Assembly: GCF_902499125.1 (NCBI RefSeq)
Contig: NZ_CABVPX010000008.1
Location: 186,001 to 250,000 of the forward strand
Direction of reading: 5' to 3'
Origin: Burkholderia arboris
GTDB taxonomy: Bacteria > Pseudomonadota > Gammaproteobacteria > Burkholderiales > Burkholderiaceae
DNA length: 64,000 nt
Positions 55,416 to 64,000 of this stretch are shown piece after piece. Positions within the stretch are counted from its first letter, which is position 1; each line of letters begins with the position of its first letter. Under the pieces are notes generated by a model. It was not told the origin of the DNA. It did no database searches and worked only from the letters and a program-made list of their open reading frames with translations. A program made the position numbers and the translations under genes.

Positions 55416-56321
55416 ATGTCGAAACCCGAACCGTTACCGTCGATGCAGGCGCTGCGCGCGTTCGAATCGGCCGCCCGGCTCGCGAGCTTCACGGCCGCCG
55501 CGCGCGAGCTCGGCTCGACGCAGCCGGCCGTGAGCCAGCAGGTGTACCAGCTCGAAGCCGAACTGGGCGTGCCGCTGTTCGAACGCAGCCCGCGCGGCGT
55601 CACGCTGACGGCCGACGGCCAGTGCCTGTACGAGGCGGTGCGGCTGAGCCTCGACACGCTGCGCGGCGCGACCGCGACGCTGCGCGCGCGCCGCGAGCAC
55701 GGCGCGCTCACGATCGTCACCGACTTCGGCTTCGCGACCTACTGGCTGATGCCGCGGCTGGCCGGGCTGAAGCGCGTGATGCCGGACGTCGACGTGCGCG
55801 TCGTCACGTCACAGGATTACGACGCGCAGCGCGACCACGGCGACATCGCGATCCTGTTCGGCGACGGCCACTGGCCGTCGTGCACGGCCGCGCGGCTGTT
55901 TCCCGAATCGGTCACGCCGGTATGCTCGCCCGCGTTCCGCGATACGCACCCCGACGTCGCGCGGGCCGACCACCTGCTCGCGCTGCCGCTGCTGCACGTG
56001 CAGCCGACGCGCCCCGAACGCTGGCTGTCGTGGCCGGGCTGGTTCGACGCGCACGGCCTCGAACCGCCGGCCGCCGCGCGCGGCGTGACCTTCAACAGCT
56101 ACGCGCTCGTGATCCATGCGGCGCTGCTCGGCGAAGGCGTCGCGCTCGGCTGGTCGCCGCTGGTCGACGAGCTCGTTGCGTCCGGCCAGCTCGTGAAGCT
56201 CGTCGACGCGCCCGTCGTCACCTCGCGCGGCTACTTCCTGGTGCGGCCGCCGCAGCGGCCCGAGCCGGACGCGACCCACGTGTTCCGGCGCTGGCTGCTC
56301 GACGCGTGCGCGGGGGCCTGA
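55416..56321 (+). CDS. LysR-family regulator of the choline sulfate locus
   Basis: The 301-residue product has a GcvA/AmpR-like N-terminal HTH (F-T-A-A-A-R-E-L-G-S-T-Q-P-A-V-S-Q-Q, about residues 25-42) and LysR effector domain. It is divergent from betC (239-bp gap), the standard arrangement for choline-sulfatase regulators. The start ATG 55416 (MSKPEP) follows GAGAG; upstream in-frame codons are unlikely because they run through the promoter region. Confidence 0.88.
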   Translation: MSKPEPLPSMQALRAFESAARLASFTAAARELGSTQPAVSQQVYQLEAELGVPLFERSPRGVTLTADGQCLYEAVRLSLDTLRGATATLRARREHGALTIVTDFGFATYWLMPRLAGLKRVMPDVDVRVVTSQDYDAQRDHGDIAILFGDGHWPSCTAARLFPESVTPVCSPAFRDTHPDVARADHLLALPLLHVQPTRPERWLSWPGWFDAHGLEPPAAARGVTFNSYALVIHAALLGEGVALGWSPLVDELVASGQLVKLVDAPVVTSRGYFLVRPPQRPEPDATHVFRRWLLDACAGA

Positions 56322-56491
56322 CCGGGCGCGCCCGCCGCCGCTTGCTGGCGCGCCGATACCAGCCACACGGCGCGTTGGTTCTATCCGCCCCGAAATCGTC
56401 CTGATTTACTTGAGCCTCCCGCTACCCGCGCGGTGCGGCGCCGTCGTGCGCCGCCGCACGGCCGTGCGCCCCATGCCATCCGAGGAGTCTC

Positions 56492-57376
56492 ATGACCGCC
56501 GAGCACCGCCCCGATCAATTCGTCCTGACGCTGTCGTGCCCGAGCGCGGCCGGCCAGGTCGCCGCCGTCGTCGGCTTTCTCGATCGCCATCGCTGCTATG
56601 TCGACGCGCTGAACGTATTCGACGACGATCTCAGTAACCGCTTCTTCGTGCGCTGCGTCTTTCATCCGACGGATGAAACGCTGCAGATCGACGCGCTGCG
56701 CCAGGAATTCGCGCCGATCGCCACCAGCCTCGGCGGCGCGCAGGGCGACATGCAGTGGGCGATCCACGACGTGAACGCGCGGCCGAAGGTGCTGATCATG
56801 GTGTCGAAGCTCGAGCACTGCCTCGCGGACCTGCTGTTCCGCTGGCGGATGGGCGAGCTGAAGATGGACATCGTCGGTATCGTGTCGAACCACCCCGATT
56901 TCGAGCCGCTCGCCGCGCAGCACGGGCTGCCGTTCCGGCACTTCCCGATCACGGCCGATACCAAGGCGCAGCAGGAAGCGCAGTGGCTCGACTTCTTCGA
57001 ATCGAGCGGCGCCGAGCTCGTGATCCTCGCACGCTACATGCAGGTGCTGTCGCAGGAAACGAGCGCGAAGCTCGCGAACCGCGCGATCAACATCCATCAT
57101 TCGTTCCTGCCCGGCTTCAAGGGCGCGAAGCCGTACCACCAGGCCCATACGCGCGGCGTGAAGCTGATCGGCGCGACCGCGCACTTCGTCACCGACGATC
57201 TCGACGAAGGCCCGATCATCGAGCAGGTCGTCGAGCGCGTCGATCATGCGCTGCGCCCCGAGCAACTGCTCGCGGTCGGGCGCGACGTCGAAAGCATCAC
57301 GCTCGCGCGCGCAGTGAAGGCGTTCATCGAGCGGCGCGTGTTCCTGAACGGCGATCGCACGGTGGTGTTTTCGTAA
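56492..57376 (+). CDS. purU: formyltetrahydrofolate deformylase
   Basis: The 294-residue product has an N-terminal ACT domain (residues 7-85) and a C-terminal formyltransferase-fold hydrolase with INIHHSFLPGF (catalytic Asn/His) and DEGPIIEQ. It hydrolyses 10-formyl-THF to formate and THF. Near betaine catabolism it would regenerate THF from the one-carbon units released by dimethylglycine and sarcosine demethylation; that link is from context. ATG 56492 follows GAGGAG. Confidence 0.95.
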   Translation: MTAEHRPDQFVLTLSCPSAAGQVAAVVGFLDRHRCYVDALNVFDDDLSNRFFVRCVFHPTDETLQIDALRQEFAPIATSLGGAQGDMQWAIHDVNARPKVLIMVSKLEHCLADLLFRWRMGELKMDIVGIVSNHPDFEPLAAQHGLPFRHFPITADTKAQQEAQWLDFFESSGAELVILARYMQVLSQETSAKLANRAINIHHSFLPGFKGAKPYHQAHTRGVKLIGATAHFVTDDLDEGPIIEQVVERVDHALRPEQLLAVGRDVESITLARAVKAFIERRVFLNGDRTVVFS

Positions 57377-57403
57377 GCGCCCGGCCACGGCAACGGCCGT
57401 GCG

Positions 57404-58396
57404 TCATGCGGAAGGCGACGGCACGCGCGCAGGCGCCGTGCCGATGCGCCGCGCCCGGCGCCGCAGATACAGGTTGTTGAGAATCAGCGCCACGCCCGTC
57501 AGCGCGGCACCCGCGATCTGCGCGCGATTGGGCACCACGCCCGTCGCGGCAGACACGATGAACGCGGTGATCGGCAGGACGTCCATGAACAGCACGCCGT
57601 TCATCGGCCCCAGGATCCGGTTGCCCGTCATCCACAGCAGGATCGCGCCGAAACCGGCCACCGGCCCCATGTACGCGAGATGCGGCAGCACCGCGCGCAC
57701 GGCGGCCCATGACGGCGCCGCGATCCCGTGCGTCGCGATCAGCACCAGATTGACCGCGACGATCGTGGTCAGGCCGAGGCACGTCGTGAACGTCGTGTAC
57801 TTCAGCGCGGACCAGCCGGTGAAGCGCGCCGCGCCGAACGTGTAGACGACCCAGCACAACGCACCGGCGACGATCAGCGCATTGGCCGCCTCGTGCTGCG
57901 GTTCGTGCAGCGCGGCAATCACGTCGCCGCGCGTGATGACGAGCGCCACGCCGGCAAACGACAGCACGACGAACAGCACCGACACCGGTGCGGGCGCGAC
58001 GCGTCGCACCAGCGCGTTGAGCAGCAGCCCCATCATCGGCTGCGTCGCCATCATGATCGATGCGGTCAGCGCGCCTTCGGCGCCGGCCAGTTGCTGGCCC
58101 AGGAACACGAACGATCCGAAGCCGCAAAAGCCGATCGAACCGAGCAGCCATGCCAGCGGCACGGATTCACCCGCCGGGCGGAATGCGCCGGGCCCTTCGA
58201 CGATCCGCAACAGCACGATGAACGCGCTGCCCGCGATCAGATAGCGCAGCGACGTAAACGTGAACGGATCGATGTATCGCAACGCGTCGGTCATCACCGG
58301 GAACATCACGCCCATCAGGATCGTCGCGCATACACATGCCGCGATGCCTTTCCCGTAGCCGCTTGCGGCGGGTGCTGCGAAATTTTCGCCATTCAT
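57404..58396 (-). CDS. EamA/DMT-family transporter
   Basis: The 330-residue product has ten predicted helices in two EamA repeats. Its start codon lies two bases from a 16-bp box also found at the promoters on either side of the divergent-looking TetR gene, implying control by that repressor. Substrate unknown; DMT exporters move amino acids, purines or drugs. It is convergent with purU. Confidence 0.88.
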   Translation of the reverse strand: MNGENFAAPAASGYGKGIAACVCATILMGVMFPVMTDALRYIDPFTFTSLRYLIAGSAFIVLLRIVEGPGAFRPAGESVPLAWLLGSIGFCGFGSFVFLGQQLAGAEGALTASIMMATQPMMGLLLNALVRRVAPAPVSVLFVVLSFAGVALVITRGDVIAALHEPQHEAANALIVAGALCWVVYTFGAARFTGWSALKYTTFTTCLGLTTIVAVNLVLIATHGIAAPSWAAVRAVLPHLAYMGPVAGFGAILLWMTGNRILGPMNGVLFMDVLPITAFIVSAATGVVPNRAQIAGAALTGVALILNNLYLRRRARRIGTAPARVPSPSA

Positions 58397-58397
58397 G

Positions 58398-58413
58398 ACC
58401 GATCATTCCCAAA
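58398..58413. promoter_or_regulatory. box 1 of a thrice-repeated 16-mer, before EamA gene
   Basis: ACCGATCATTCCCAAA directly abuts the EamA start codon region on its upstream side. The same word recurs at 58534 (one mismatch) and 59191. Confidence 0.6.
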
Positions 58414-58533
58414 TTAATTGAACAATGACGCCGGTGCGGCTGCGTGCAGCGGCGGGATATCTTGAACTTCCTTACCGAATCTGCTGGCCCTTCATGGTTT
58501 CTGCGGCCGTACCTGGAATACGCACCATTTGAA

Positions 58534-58549
58534 ACCGATCATTCTCAAA
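58534..58549. promoter_or_regulatory. box 2 of the repeated 16-mer, between EamA and TetR genes
   Basis: ACCGATCATTCTCAAA, differing from box 1 at one position. It lies between the TetR stop and the EamA start, in the EamA promoter region. Confidence 0.6.
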
Positions 58550-58562
58550 ATAATCAAAAAAA

Positions 58563-59174
58563 TCAGGTCAGCGCCCGCATTGCGATTTCGACGATCGAGG
58601 CCAGTTCCGCCTCCGACGCACTCGACTTGCCCAGCACGCGCATGCCCTGGATCAGACACAGCAGGAACCGGCCAACCTCCTCCGGATCGAGGTTCCGGTC
58701 GAAATCGCCCGACTGCTGGCCGCGTGCGACCGCAAGGCTGAACTGCGTGCCGATGCGCAGCAGCGTCGATTCGATGTACGGCCGCAACGCGTCGTCGCCG
58801 GGCAGCAGCTCGACGGCCGAATTCGTGATGAGACAGCCGCGGCGCTCCGACAGCCGCACACCGATTTCCGTGTAGTACAGCAGCGCTTCCCTGAGCGCCT
58901 GCCGCGGCGGCAGATCTGCCGCGAGACGCTCCTTGAGCCGGGCGATCGCCCCTTCCGCGTAACGATCGAACGCGGCGACCAGCAACCCGTGCTTGTCGCC
59001 GAACGTGCGGTACAGGCTGCCGCGAAACACGCCGGTCGCCTCGCACAGCGTATCGATCGACGTCGCGTGGTACCCCTGCTCCCAGAACACGCGCGCAGCC
59101 GCGTCGATCACCTCGTCGGGGTCGAATTCGCGTGGGCGCCCCCTGTCACGGGAGCCGGGAGAGGTCGGGCTCAT
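58563..59174 (-). CDS. TetR-family repressor
   Basis: The 203-residue product has an N-terminal TetR HTH (A-T-S-I-D-T-L-C-E-A-T-G-V-F-R-G-S-L-Y-R-T-F, about residues 37-58) and a helical ligand domain of the TetR_C_33-like type. A 16-bp box lies 17 bases before its start codon and twice before the EamA gene, so it probably represses itself and the transporter. The inducer is unknown. It is on the same strand as the EamA gene, 166 bp upstream of it. Confidence 0.9.
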   Translation of the reverse strand: MSPTSPGSRDRGRPREFDPDEVIDAAARVFWEQGYHATSIDTLCEATGVFRGSLYRTFGDKHGLLVAAFDRYAEGAIARLKERLAADLPPRQALREALLYYTEIGVRLSERRGCLITNSAVELLPGDDALRPYIESTLLRIGTQFSLAVARGQQSGDFDRNLDPEEVGRFLLCLIQGMRVLGKSSASEAELASIVEIAMRALT

Positions 59175-59190
59175 GAGTCCGGATATTAGA

Positions 59191-59206
59191 ACCGATCATT
59201 CCCAAA
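59191..59206. promoter_or_regulatory. box 3 of the repeated 16-mer, before TetR gene
   Basis: ACCGATCATTCCCAAA, identical to box 1, immediately upstream of the TetR start codon. It is the expected autoregulation site. Confidence 0.62.
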
Positions 59207-59269
59207 ATCAAGCGCCGTCGATCGCTTGCTTGCGCGGCGCACGCCGGCAATGGTGCCGGCCCTGAACGA

Positions 59270-59305
59270 CGAAAGCCCGACCGGTTGCAGCCGGTCGGGC
59301 TTTCG
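59270..59305 (-). terminator. terminator of the APC permease gene
   Basis: CGAAAGCCCGACCGG (59270-59284) and CCGGTCGGGCTTTCG (59291-59305) form a perfect 15-bp stem with a 6-base loop, 76 bp after the permease stop. It has short A/T stretches at its base on both sides, so it may work in both directions. Confidence 0.82.
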
Positions 59306-59380
59306 TTGCTTGCCGCGAGATCGATCGCACCGCCCGTGTGCGGTTTCCGGGCGGTGCGCGCCGTTACACGGCCCGACGCG

Positions 59381-61036
59381 TCACTTCACCCACGCGAAGT
59401 AATACGACAGCCAGATCGTCAGCCCCGCGCCGATCAGCGCGGCGTACGGCATCAGGTTCAGCCACATCGCGCGCTTCGGCACTTCGAGCTCCATGTCGCG
59501 CTGCATCTGCGCCGGGAAACGGCCGCGATCCTGCCAGTAGTGGCGGAACAGGAACACCGGCACGATCAGCAGCATCGCGATCAGCCCGTTGCGCAGCGTG
59601 CCGTCGCCCTGCAGGTTCGCGCCCGCGCCGACATAGACGAGGTTCGCGTAGCCGCACAGCGAGCCTGCGACGAGCAGCCAGGTCGGGCAGCGGAACGGCC
59701 GATCCCAGTTGCCGCGATCCATCCGGTGGATCCAGCCCGACTGAAGATTCAGGAATACGAACAGCATGTAGCAGACGTTCGAGATCGACAGCACCGTCAT
59801 GTAGTCCGACATCATCAGCAACACGAGGTTGAAGCCGAGGTCGGTCCACATTGCACGCGTGGGCGAGCCGTGCTCGTTCACGTGCGACAGGTACTTCGGC
59901 AGCCAGCCGTCGACCGATGCCTGGTACAGCGTGCGCGACGAGCCCATCATCGACGTCATCACGATCAGCAGGATCGACAGCATCAGCATCACGACGACCG
60001 CATTCGCGACCCACGCGCCGCCGCCGACGATCTTCGCCATCGCAGCCGCGACGCCGGTGCCGTCGCCGATCGACGGATCGAGCATCGCCTGCGTGCCGAG
60101 CGCGCCCTGGAACGCCAGCGGCACGAGCGTCATCACGACGAGGCACAGCGCGCCCGACCAGAAGATCGCCTTCGCGGTATCGCGGCGCGGATCGCGGAAT
60201 TCGCGCGTGTAGCAGACGGCCGTTTCGAAGCCGTACGACGCCCAGCCGGCCATGAACATCGCGCCGAGCGCCATCGTGACGCCCTGCCCGTTCCACGAGC
60301 CGAAGGTCGCGGCCGTGAGGTTGCCGTGCGCGTCGTGACCGAGCGGCAGCAGCGGGAGCAGGTTCGACATCGGCACGTCGCCGGTGACGAACGGCACGAT
60401 GCCGACGATCAGCAGCGGCGTGAGCGATGCAATGCCGAGGATGCGCTGCGTGCGCGCCGCCTTCGATGCACCGCTGTGCTGAAGCTTGAACGTGATGAGA
60501 AGCAGGATCGTCGCGATGATGAACGTCGCATTGATCCGCAGGGACAGACCCGGCTTGATGAACCCGAGATCCGCAATCTTGAGCTGCCACTGCAGCACCG
60601 CCGCGTTGGCGGGAAAGAGGCTCGTGAGCGCATAACTCGCCGCGAGGCCGCAGCCGAGCGCGAGCATCGGCGACCACGCGAGCCAGTTGCACCACACGGA
60701 CACCGGGGCAATCAGCTTGCTGTAACGGACCCAGCCGATCGCGCCATACACCGACGCGCCGCCCGATTTATGGGGAAATAGCCCCGATATTTCCGCATAA
60801 GTCGCGCTTTGAATCAGCCCCATCGTGATCGCGGCGATCCAGATCGCCCACGCGGGCTGGCCGATCGTCGCGCATACGCCGCCGATCGTGAACAGCACGC
60901 CTGCCGGCACGCCGCTCGTTACCCAGAATGCGTCTTTCCAAGTCAGGCCACGATGCAGCGTGTGGCCCGTCGAATCATGTGAGATGGTTGCCTCAACATC
61001 ACTGGTGCTGTTCGCACGCAGTCCTGCCTGACTCAT
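59381..61036 (-). CDS. APC-superfamily amino acid/amine permease
   Basis: The 551-residue membrane protein has about 12-14 helices and the APC consensus in TM1 (G-V-P-A-G-V-L-F-T-I-G-G). ATG 61036 follows a strong GAGGAGG site. It stands between a TetR/EamA pair and glycine betaine genes on the same strand, so a substrate such as a betaine-pathway amine or amino acid is plausible but unproven. Its 225-bp upstream region separates it from the binding-protein gene. Confidence 0.88.
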   Translation of the reverse strand: MSQAGLRANSTSDVEATISHDSTGHTLHRGLTWKDAFWVTSGVPAGVLFTIGGVCATIGQPAWAIWIAAITMGLIQSATYAEISGLFPHKSGGASVYGAIGWVRYSKLIAPVSVWCNWLAWSPMLALGCGLAASYALTSLFPANAAVLQWQLKIADLGFIKPGLSLRINATFIIATILLLITFKLQHSGASKAARTQRILGIASLTPLLIVGIVPFVTGDVPMSNLLPLLPLGHDAHGNLTAATFGSWNGQGVTMALGAMFMAGWASYGFETAVCYTREFRDPRRDTAKAIFWSGALCLVVMTLVPLAFQGALGTQAMLDPSIGDGTGVAAAMAKIVGGGAWVANAVVVMLMLSILLIVMTSMMGSSRTLYQASVDGWLPKYLSHVNEHGSPTRAMWTDLGFNLVLLMMSDYMTVLSISNVCYMLFVFLNLQSGWIHRMDRGNWDRPFRCPTWLLVAGSLCGYANLVYVGAGANLQGDGTLRNGLIAMLLIVPVFLFRHYWQDRGRFPAQMQRDMELEVPKRAMWLNLMPYAALIGAGLTIWLSYYFAWVK

Positions 61037-61261
61037 CCAATTCCTCCTCTCGAGCAGAGTTGGCGCTTCAGCGCCTACTCTGGTCCGATGCAAAGCAGAT
61101 GACTCCGCACAAGGGCGCTAGTGTAACAACTTACGCGCTTTTTTGCAGAATCAGAAAAACAATTCCGGGAAATGGCCGCATTGCATCACGATTATTTCGG
61201 ATTCCTGCGTACCACTCCCGGCGTGTCTCTTTAATGGTTCGTATGACGTATCGTCTGATAC

Positions 61262-62125
61262 TTACTGCGCGCCTTCCGTCCACGAATTCACACGGTCCGA
61301 ATGCGCCGCAATCCACGCATCGGCGGCCGCTTCGGGCTTCGATCCGTTCTGGATCGCGAGCATCACGCTATCGATTTCACCCGGCTTCCACTGGAATTTT
61401 TTCAGGAACGCGACAACCGGCTTGGCCTTCGTTTCGAGCCCCGGATTCACGACGCTGTCGACGTGCTCGGCGCCGCCGAACACCTTCTTCGGATCCTCGA
61501 GGAAGCGCAGCTTCCACTTCGCGAACATCCAGTGCGGCGCCCAGCCCGTCACGATCACCGGCTTGTTCGCATTGACCGAACGCGACAGCTCGGCCGTCAT
61601 CGCGCTGCCCGAACTCGGCATCAGCGTGTAGCTCAGGCCGTAGCTCTTGATCGCGTCGTCGGTCTTGCGCATCACGCCCGCACCTGCGTCGATGCCGACG
61701 ATCCGGCCACCGAAGCTGCCCTTCTCCGCATTCAGGTCGTCGATGCTCTTCGCCTTCACGTACGCGGGCACGATCAGGCCGATCTTGGCATCGGGGAAGT
61801 TCGCGCCGAGGTCGACGACCTTGGCCTTGTATTCATCCCAGTACGAGCCGTGCGTGACCGGCAGCCACGCGGACAGCGTCGCATCGAGATCGCCACGCGC
61901 GACGCCCTGCCACATGATCCCGGCAGCGACCGGTACGAGCTGGACCTGATAACCGAGCTTCTTCTCGATCACGCGCGCCGCGACGTTCGAGGTCGCAACG
62001 CTGTCGTCCCAGCCTTCGACGTAACCGATCTTCAGCGTCGGCTTCGTATCGGCGAGCGCCGACGCGCTCAGTGCCACCATCGCCGACAGTGCGCCGGTCC
62101 ACAACAGTTTTCCGAACAGCTTCAT
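61262..62125 (-). CDS. glycine betaine/proline-type ABC binding protein
   Basis: The 287-residue product has a signal peptide (residues 1-25, ending ALAD) and an OpuAC/ProX-type fold starting LKIGYVEGWDDSVATSN. A tryptophan-rich binding region is present (LSAWLPVTHGSYW; VTGWAPHWMFAKWKL). It lies just downstream of the glycine betaine demethylase genes and should bring betaine in, again without an adjacent permease or ATPase. ATG 62125 follows AGGAGA. Confidence 0.87.
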   Translation of the reverse strand: MKLFGKLLWTGALSAMVALSASALADTKPTLKIGYVEGWDDSVATSNVAARVIEKKLGYQVQLVPVAAGIMWQGVARGDLDATLSAWLPVTHGSYWDEYKAKVVDLGANFPDAKIGLIVPAYVKAKSIDDLNAEKGSFGGRIVGIDAGAGVMRKTDDAIKSYGLSYTLMPSSGSAMTAELSRSVNANKPVIVTGWAPHWMFAKWKLRFLEDPKKVFGGAEHVDSVVNPGLETKAKPVVAFLKKFQWKPGEIDSVMLAIQNGSKPEAAADAWIAAHSDRVNSWTEGAQ

Positions 62126-62259
62126 GGTCGATCTCCTTGATATGCGCACCGTGCGCGTTGTCTCTCTAGGTTCTTCAACCACAAATCCGCGGTATCGTTG
62201 TTTTCCGACGGATGCTTGTCCGGGTGCGACGCACCCGGACAGCCGATGGCGGGTTTCGA

Positions 62260-63408
62260 CTACTTGTCGATCACGAGATCCGACAGCGGCTTGCTGCAGC
62301 ACAGCAGCACCATCCCCTGGTCGATCTCGCGCTGGCGGATGCCGCCGTTGTGCTTCATGTCGACCTGCCCCGACACGAGCTTCACCTTGCAGGTGCCGCA
62401 CATGCCCTGCGTGCACGAGGCCGGCAGCCGCACGCCCGACTGGCGCGCAGCATCCAGCACGTGCTGCTCCGACCCGCACGCAATCTCTCGATTGCTCTTC
62501 GCGAAGCTCACCGTGAACTGCTTCGTCGCGGCGTCGCCGCCTTCGGCCGGCGGCGCGAGATCGGCAAGCAGCTCGTCGCTCGCGGTCTGCGCGAGCGTTT
62601 CGAACGAGAAGCTCTCCTCGTGATACTGCTTGCGATCGAAGCCGGCTTCGTCGAGCAGGTCGCGCACGGCCTTCATGTACGGCGCGGGGCCGCACGTGAA
62701 GATCTCGCGCTCCATGAAATCCGGTGCGATCAGCTTCAGCAGCGGCAGCGTCAGGAAGCCCGTGACGCCCGGCCAGTTCGTGCGCGCGCCCAGGCGCTCG
62801 ACGACGAACGACGTGCGAAAGTTCGTATGATTCGACGCGATCAGGTCGAGCTCGCGCGCGAAGATGATGTCGTCCGGCGTGCGCGCGCTGTGCACGAACA
62901 GGATGTCGCGATCTTCCGCGAGATCATGGTGTGCGCGGCTCATCGACATCAGCGGCGTGACGCCCGAGCCGGCCGACAGGAACAGGTACTTGCGCGCCGG
63001 ATGCCGTGCGCACGTGAACTCGCCGGCCGGGCCGAGCACGCGCACCGGTGCGCCCGGCTGCAGGTTGTCGTGCAGCCAGTTCGACACCTTGCCGCCCGGC
63101 ACGCGCTTCACCGTGATCGACACCGTGTGCGGCCGCGCCGGCGACGACGAGATCGTGTAGCAGCGGTTGATCGTTTCGCCGTCGATGTCGAGCTCGAGCG
63201 TGAGGAACTGCCCGGGCTCGAACGAGAACGAGCGGCCCTGCGGCGAACGGAAGAAGAAACTCTTCACGTCGTGCGTTTCCTGCCGCACTTGGCAGCACAC
63301 CAGCGTTTCCTCGACGTCGCTCGTCCAGCGCTCGGGAAGGGCGTTCCAGAACGCCGGGCGCGTGACCCGGCTGTCCGTCGGCTCGAAATTGGCCGCATCT
63401 CGCATCAT
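62260..63408 (-). CDS. gbcB: glycine betaine demethylase reductase subunit GbcB
   Basis: The 382-residue flavo-iron-sulfur protein has an N-terminal FAD/NAD(P) ferredoxin-reductase module (RCYTISSSPA, GSGVTPLMSM, TCGPAPYMKAV) and a C-terminal 2Fe-2S plant-type ferredoxin (CTQGMCGTC plus distal C in LLCCSKP). It passes electrons from NAD(P)H to the Rieske oxygenase GbcA encoded immediately upstream. ATG 63408 has GGAG six bases before it; a second ATG follows directly. It converts betaine to dimethylglycine and formaldehyde together with GbcA. Confidence 0.92.
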   Translation of the reverse strand: MMRDAANFEPTDSRVTRPAFWNALPERWTSDVEETLVCCQVRQETHDVKSFFFRSPQGRSFSFEPGQFLTLELDIDGETINRCYTISSSPARPHTVSITVKRVPGGKVSNWLHDNLQPGAPVRVLGPAGEFTCARHPARKYLFLSAGSGVTPLMSMSRAHHDLAEDRDILFVHSARTPDDIIFARELDLIASNHTNFRTSFVVERLGARTNWPGVTGFLTLPLLKLIAPDFMEREIFTCGPAPYMKAVRDLLDEAGFDRKQYHEESFSFETLAQTASDELLADLAPPAEGGDAATKQFTVSFAKSNREIACGSEQHVLDAARQSGVRLPASCTQGMCGTCKVKLVSGQVDMKHNGGIRQREIDQGMVLLCCSKPLSDLVIDK

Positions 63409-63437
63409 GTCTTGCTCCGCTTGTCCGCTGCTATGAC

Positions 63438-64000
63438 CTATTCGCCGGTTTTTTCGGCGAGCCGGCCGATGTACCAGGCCGAGAATTTTTCGACGAGACC
63501 TTCCGTGAACGGCGAATACGGGCCCGGTTCGTACGCGCTGCTGGTCGCGCCGCGCTGCGAGAATTCGACGAGCGCGCGATCCTGGTCGTTGGTCGCGTTC
63601 CACACGGCCGTGAGGTTCTTCACGTCGTAGTCGATGCCTTCCTTCGCGTCCTTGTGCACGAGCCACTTCGTGCGCACGAGCGTCTTGCCGGCCGACAGCG
63701 GGATCACCGAGAACGTCACGATGTGATCGCTCATGAAGTGGTGCCACGAGTTCGGCTGCGTCCAGAACGACAGGCCGCCGAGGTCGGCCTTGTCGAAGCC
63801 GCCGAGCAGCTTCTTCGAGGCGACCTTCGCGTCGAGCGTCTGCGATTCGCCGCTGCGGTCGAGCGGCAGGCGCTGCGTGCGGAAACCCGTCACGTCCAGC
63901 AGCTTTTCGATCTCCTCGGACGGCAGGCCCATCTCGGCCCACTCCTTGCCGCGGCGCACGCACGTCTCTGCAAATGCGTCCATGCCTTCGGCGTTCGCGT
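63438..64000 (-). CDS. gbcA: glycine betaine demethylase Rieske oxygenase GbcA (C-terminal part)
   Basis: The visible 187 or so C-terminal residues are the end of a ring-hydroxylating-type alpha subunit catalytic domain (T-Q-P-N-S-W-H-H-F-M-S-D-H, then T-K-W-L-V-H-K-D-A-x-E-G-x-D-Y). The N-terminal Rieske cluster is outside the window, so the frame runs off at 64000 without a start. It is 29 bp upstream of gbcB on the same strand. Assignment rests on this fragment plus the partner reductase. Confidence 0.9.
   Translation of the reverse strand, partial: ANAEGMDAFAETCVRRGKEWAEMGLPSEEIEKLLDVTGFRTQRLPLDRSGESQTLDAKVASKKLLGGFDKADLGGLSFWTQPNSWHHFMSDHIVTFSVIPLSAGKTLVRTKWLVHKDAKEGIDYDVKNLTAVWNATNDQDRALVEFSQRGATSSAYEPGPYSPFTEGLVEKFSAWYIGRLAEKTGE

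Overview
The window is GC-rich, densely coded DNA with the gene content of a Burkholderia cepacia-complex-like betaproteobacterium, probably a secondary chromosome. That placement is an inference from a ZmpB-type protease, a DUF4148 protein, a DUF3331 protein and a syntenic carnitine operon. No rRNA, tRNA, CRISPR array, insertion sequence or replication origin was seen. Almost everything is catabolism and transport of nitrogenous or sugar compounds.

Layout. 0-8.4 kb (+): the end of an unidentified gene, then a UbiD-type decarboxylase, UbiX-type flavin prenyltransferase, His-rich COG0523 GTPase, NCS2 nucleobase-type permease, 8-oxoguanine-deaminase-like amidohydrolase, arylmalonate-decarboxylase/maleate-isomerase-like protein and a DadA-like FAD oxidoreductase. 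This looks like an uncharacterised route for a carboxylated N-heterocycle. 8.4-18.9 kb (-): a complete non-phosphorylative L-fucose pathway with an RbsABC-type transporter, a lactonase, a FadR-type regulator and an FMN L-lactate dehydrogenase that would consume the L-lactate made by the last step. 19-21.7 kb: structured intergenic DNA, DUF3331, an SDR behind a perfect inverted repeat, and DUF4148. 21.7-27.5 kb (-): gamma-butyrobetaine hydroxylase, acylcarnitine-type hydrolase, and carnitine-to-betaine enzymes with their binding protein.

28-32 kb: LysR/alanine racemase and LysR/YdcZ-type membrane protein pairs. 32-38.7 kb (-, AraC divergent): an aromatic amine dehydrogenase (TTQ) operon with aldehyde dehydrogenase and two cytochromes c. 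38.8-43.4 kb: a GlxA-type regulator, ZmpB metalloprotease and M28 aminopeptidase. 43.4-49.2 kb: GNAT, YbjQ, a highly structured leader with short ORFs before a 2OG-Fe(II) oxygenase, DUF47-Pit phosphate uptake and an MFS exporter. 49.4-51.1 kb (-): a cysteinyl-tRNA synthetase whose leader encodes a Cys-Cys peptide followed by an intrinsic terminator, a candidate cysteine attenuator. 51.2-64 kb: porin, choline-binding protein, choline sulfatase with LysR, PurU, a TetR/EamA pair sharing a thrice-repeated box, an APC permease, a betaine-type binding protein, and glycine betaine demethylase reductase and oxygenase (the last runs off the window).

Together, the carnitine, choline-sulfate and glycine betaine loci form one theme: quaternary amines converge on glycine betaine, which is demethylated, with PurU available for one-carbon units. 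Three binding proteins lack their own ABC permease and ATPase, which suggests a shared transporter elsewhere.
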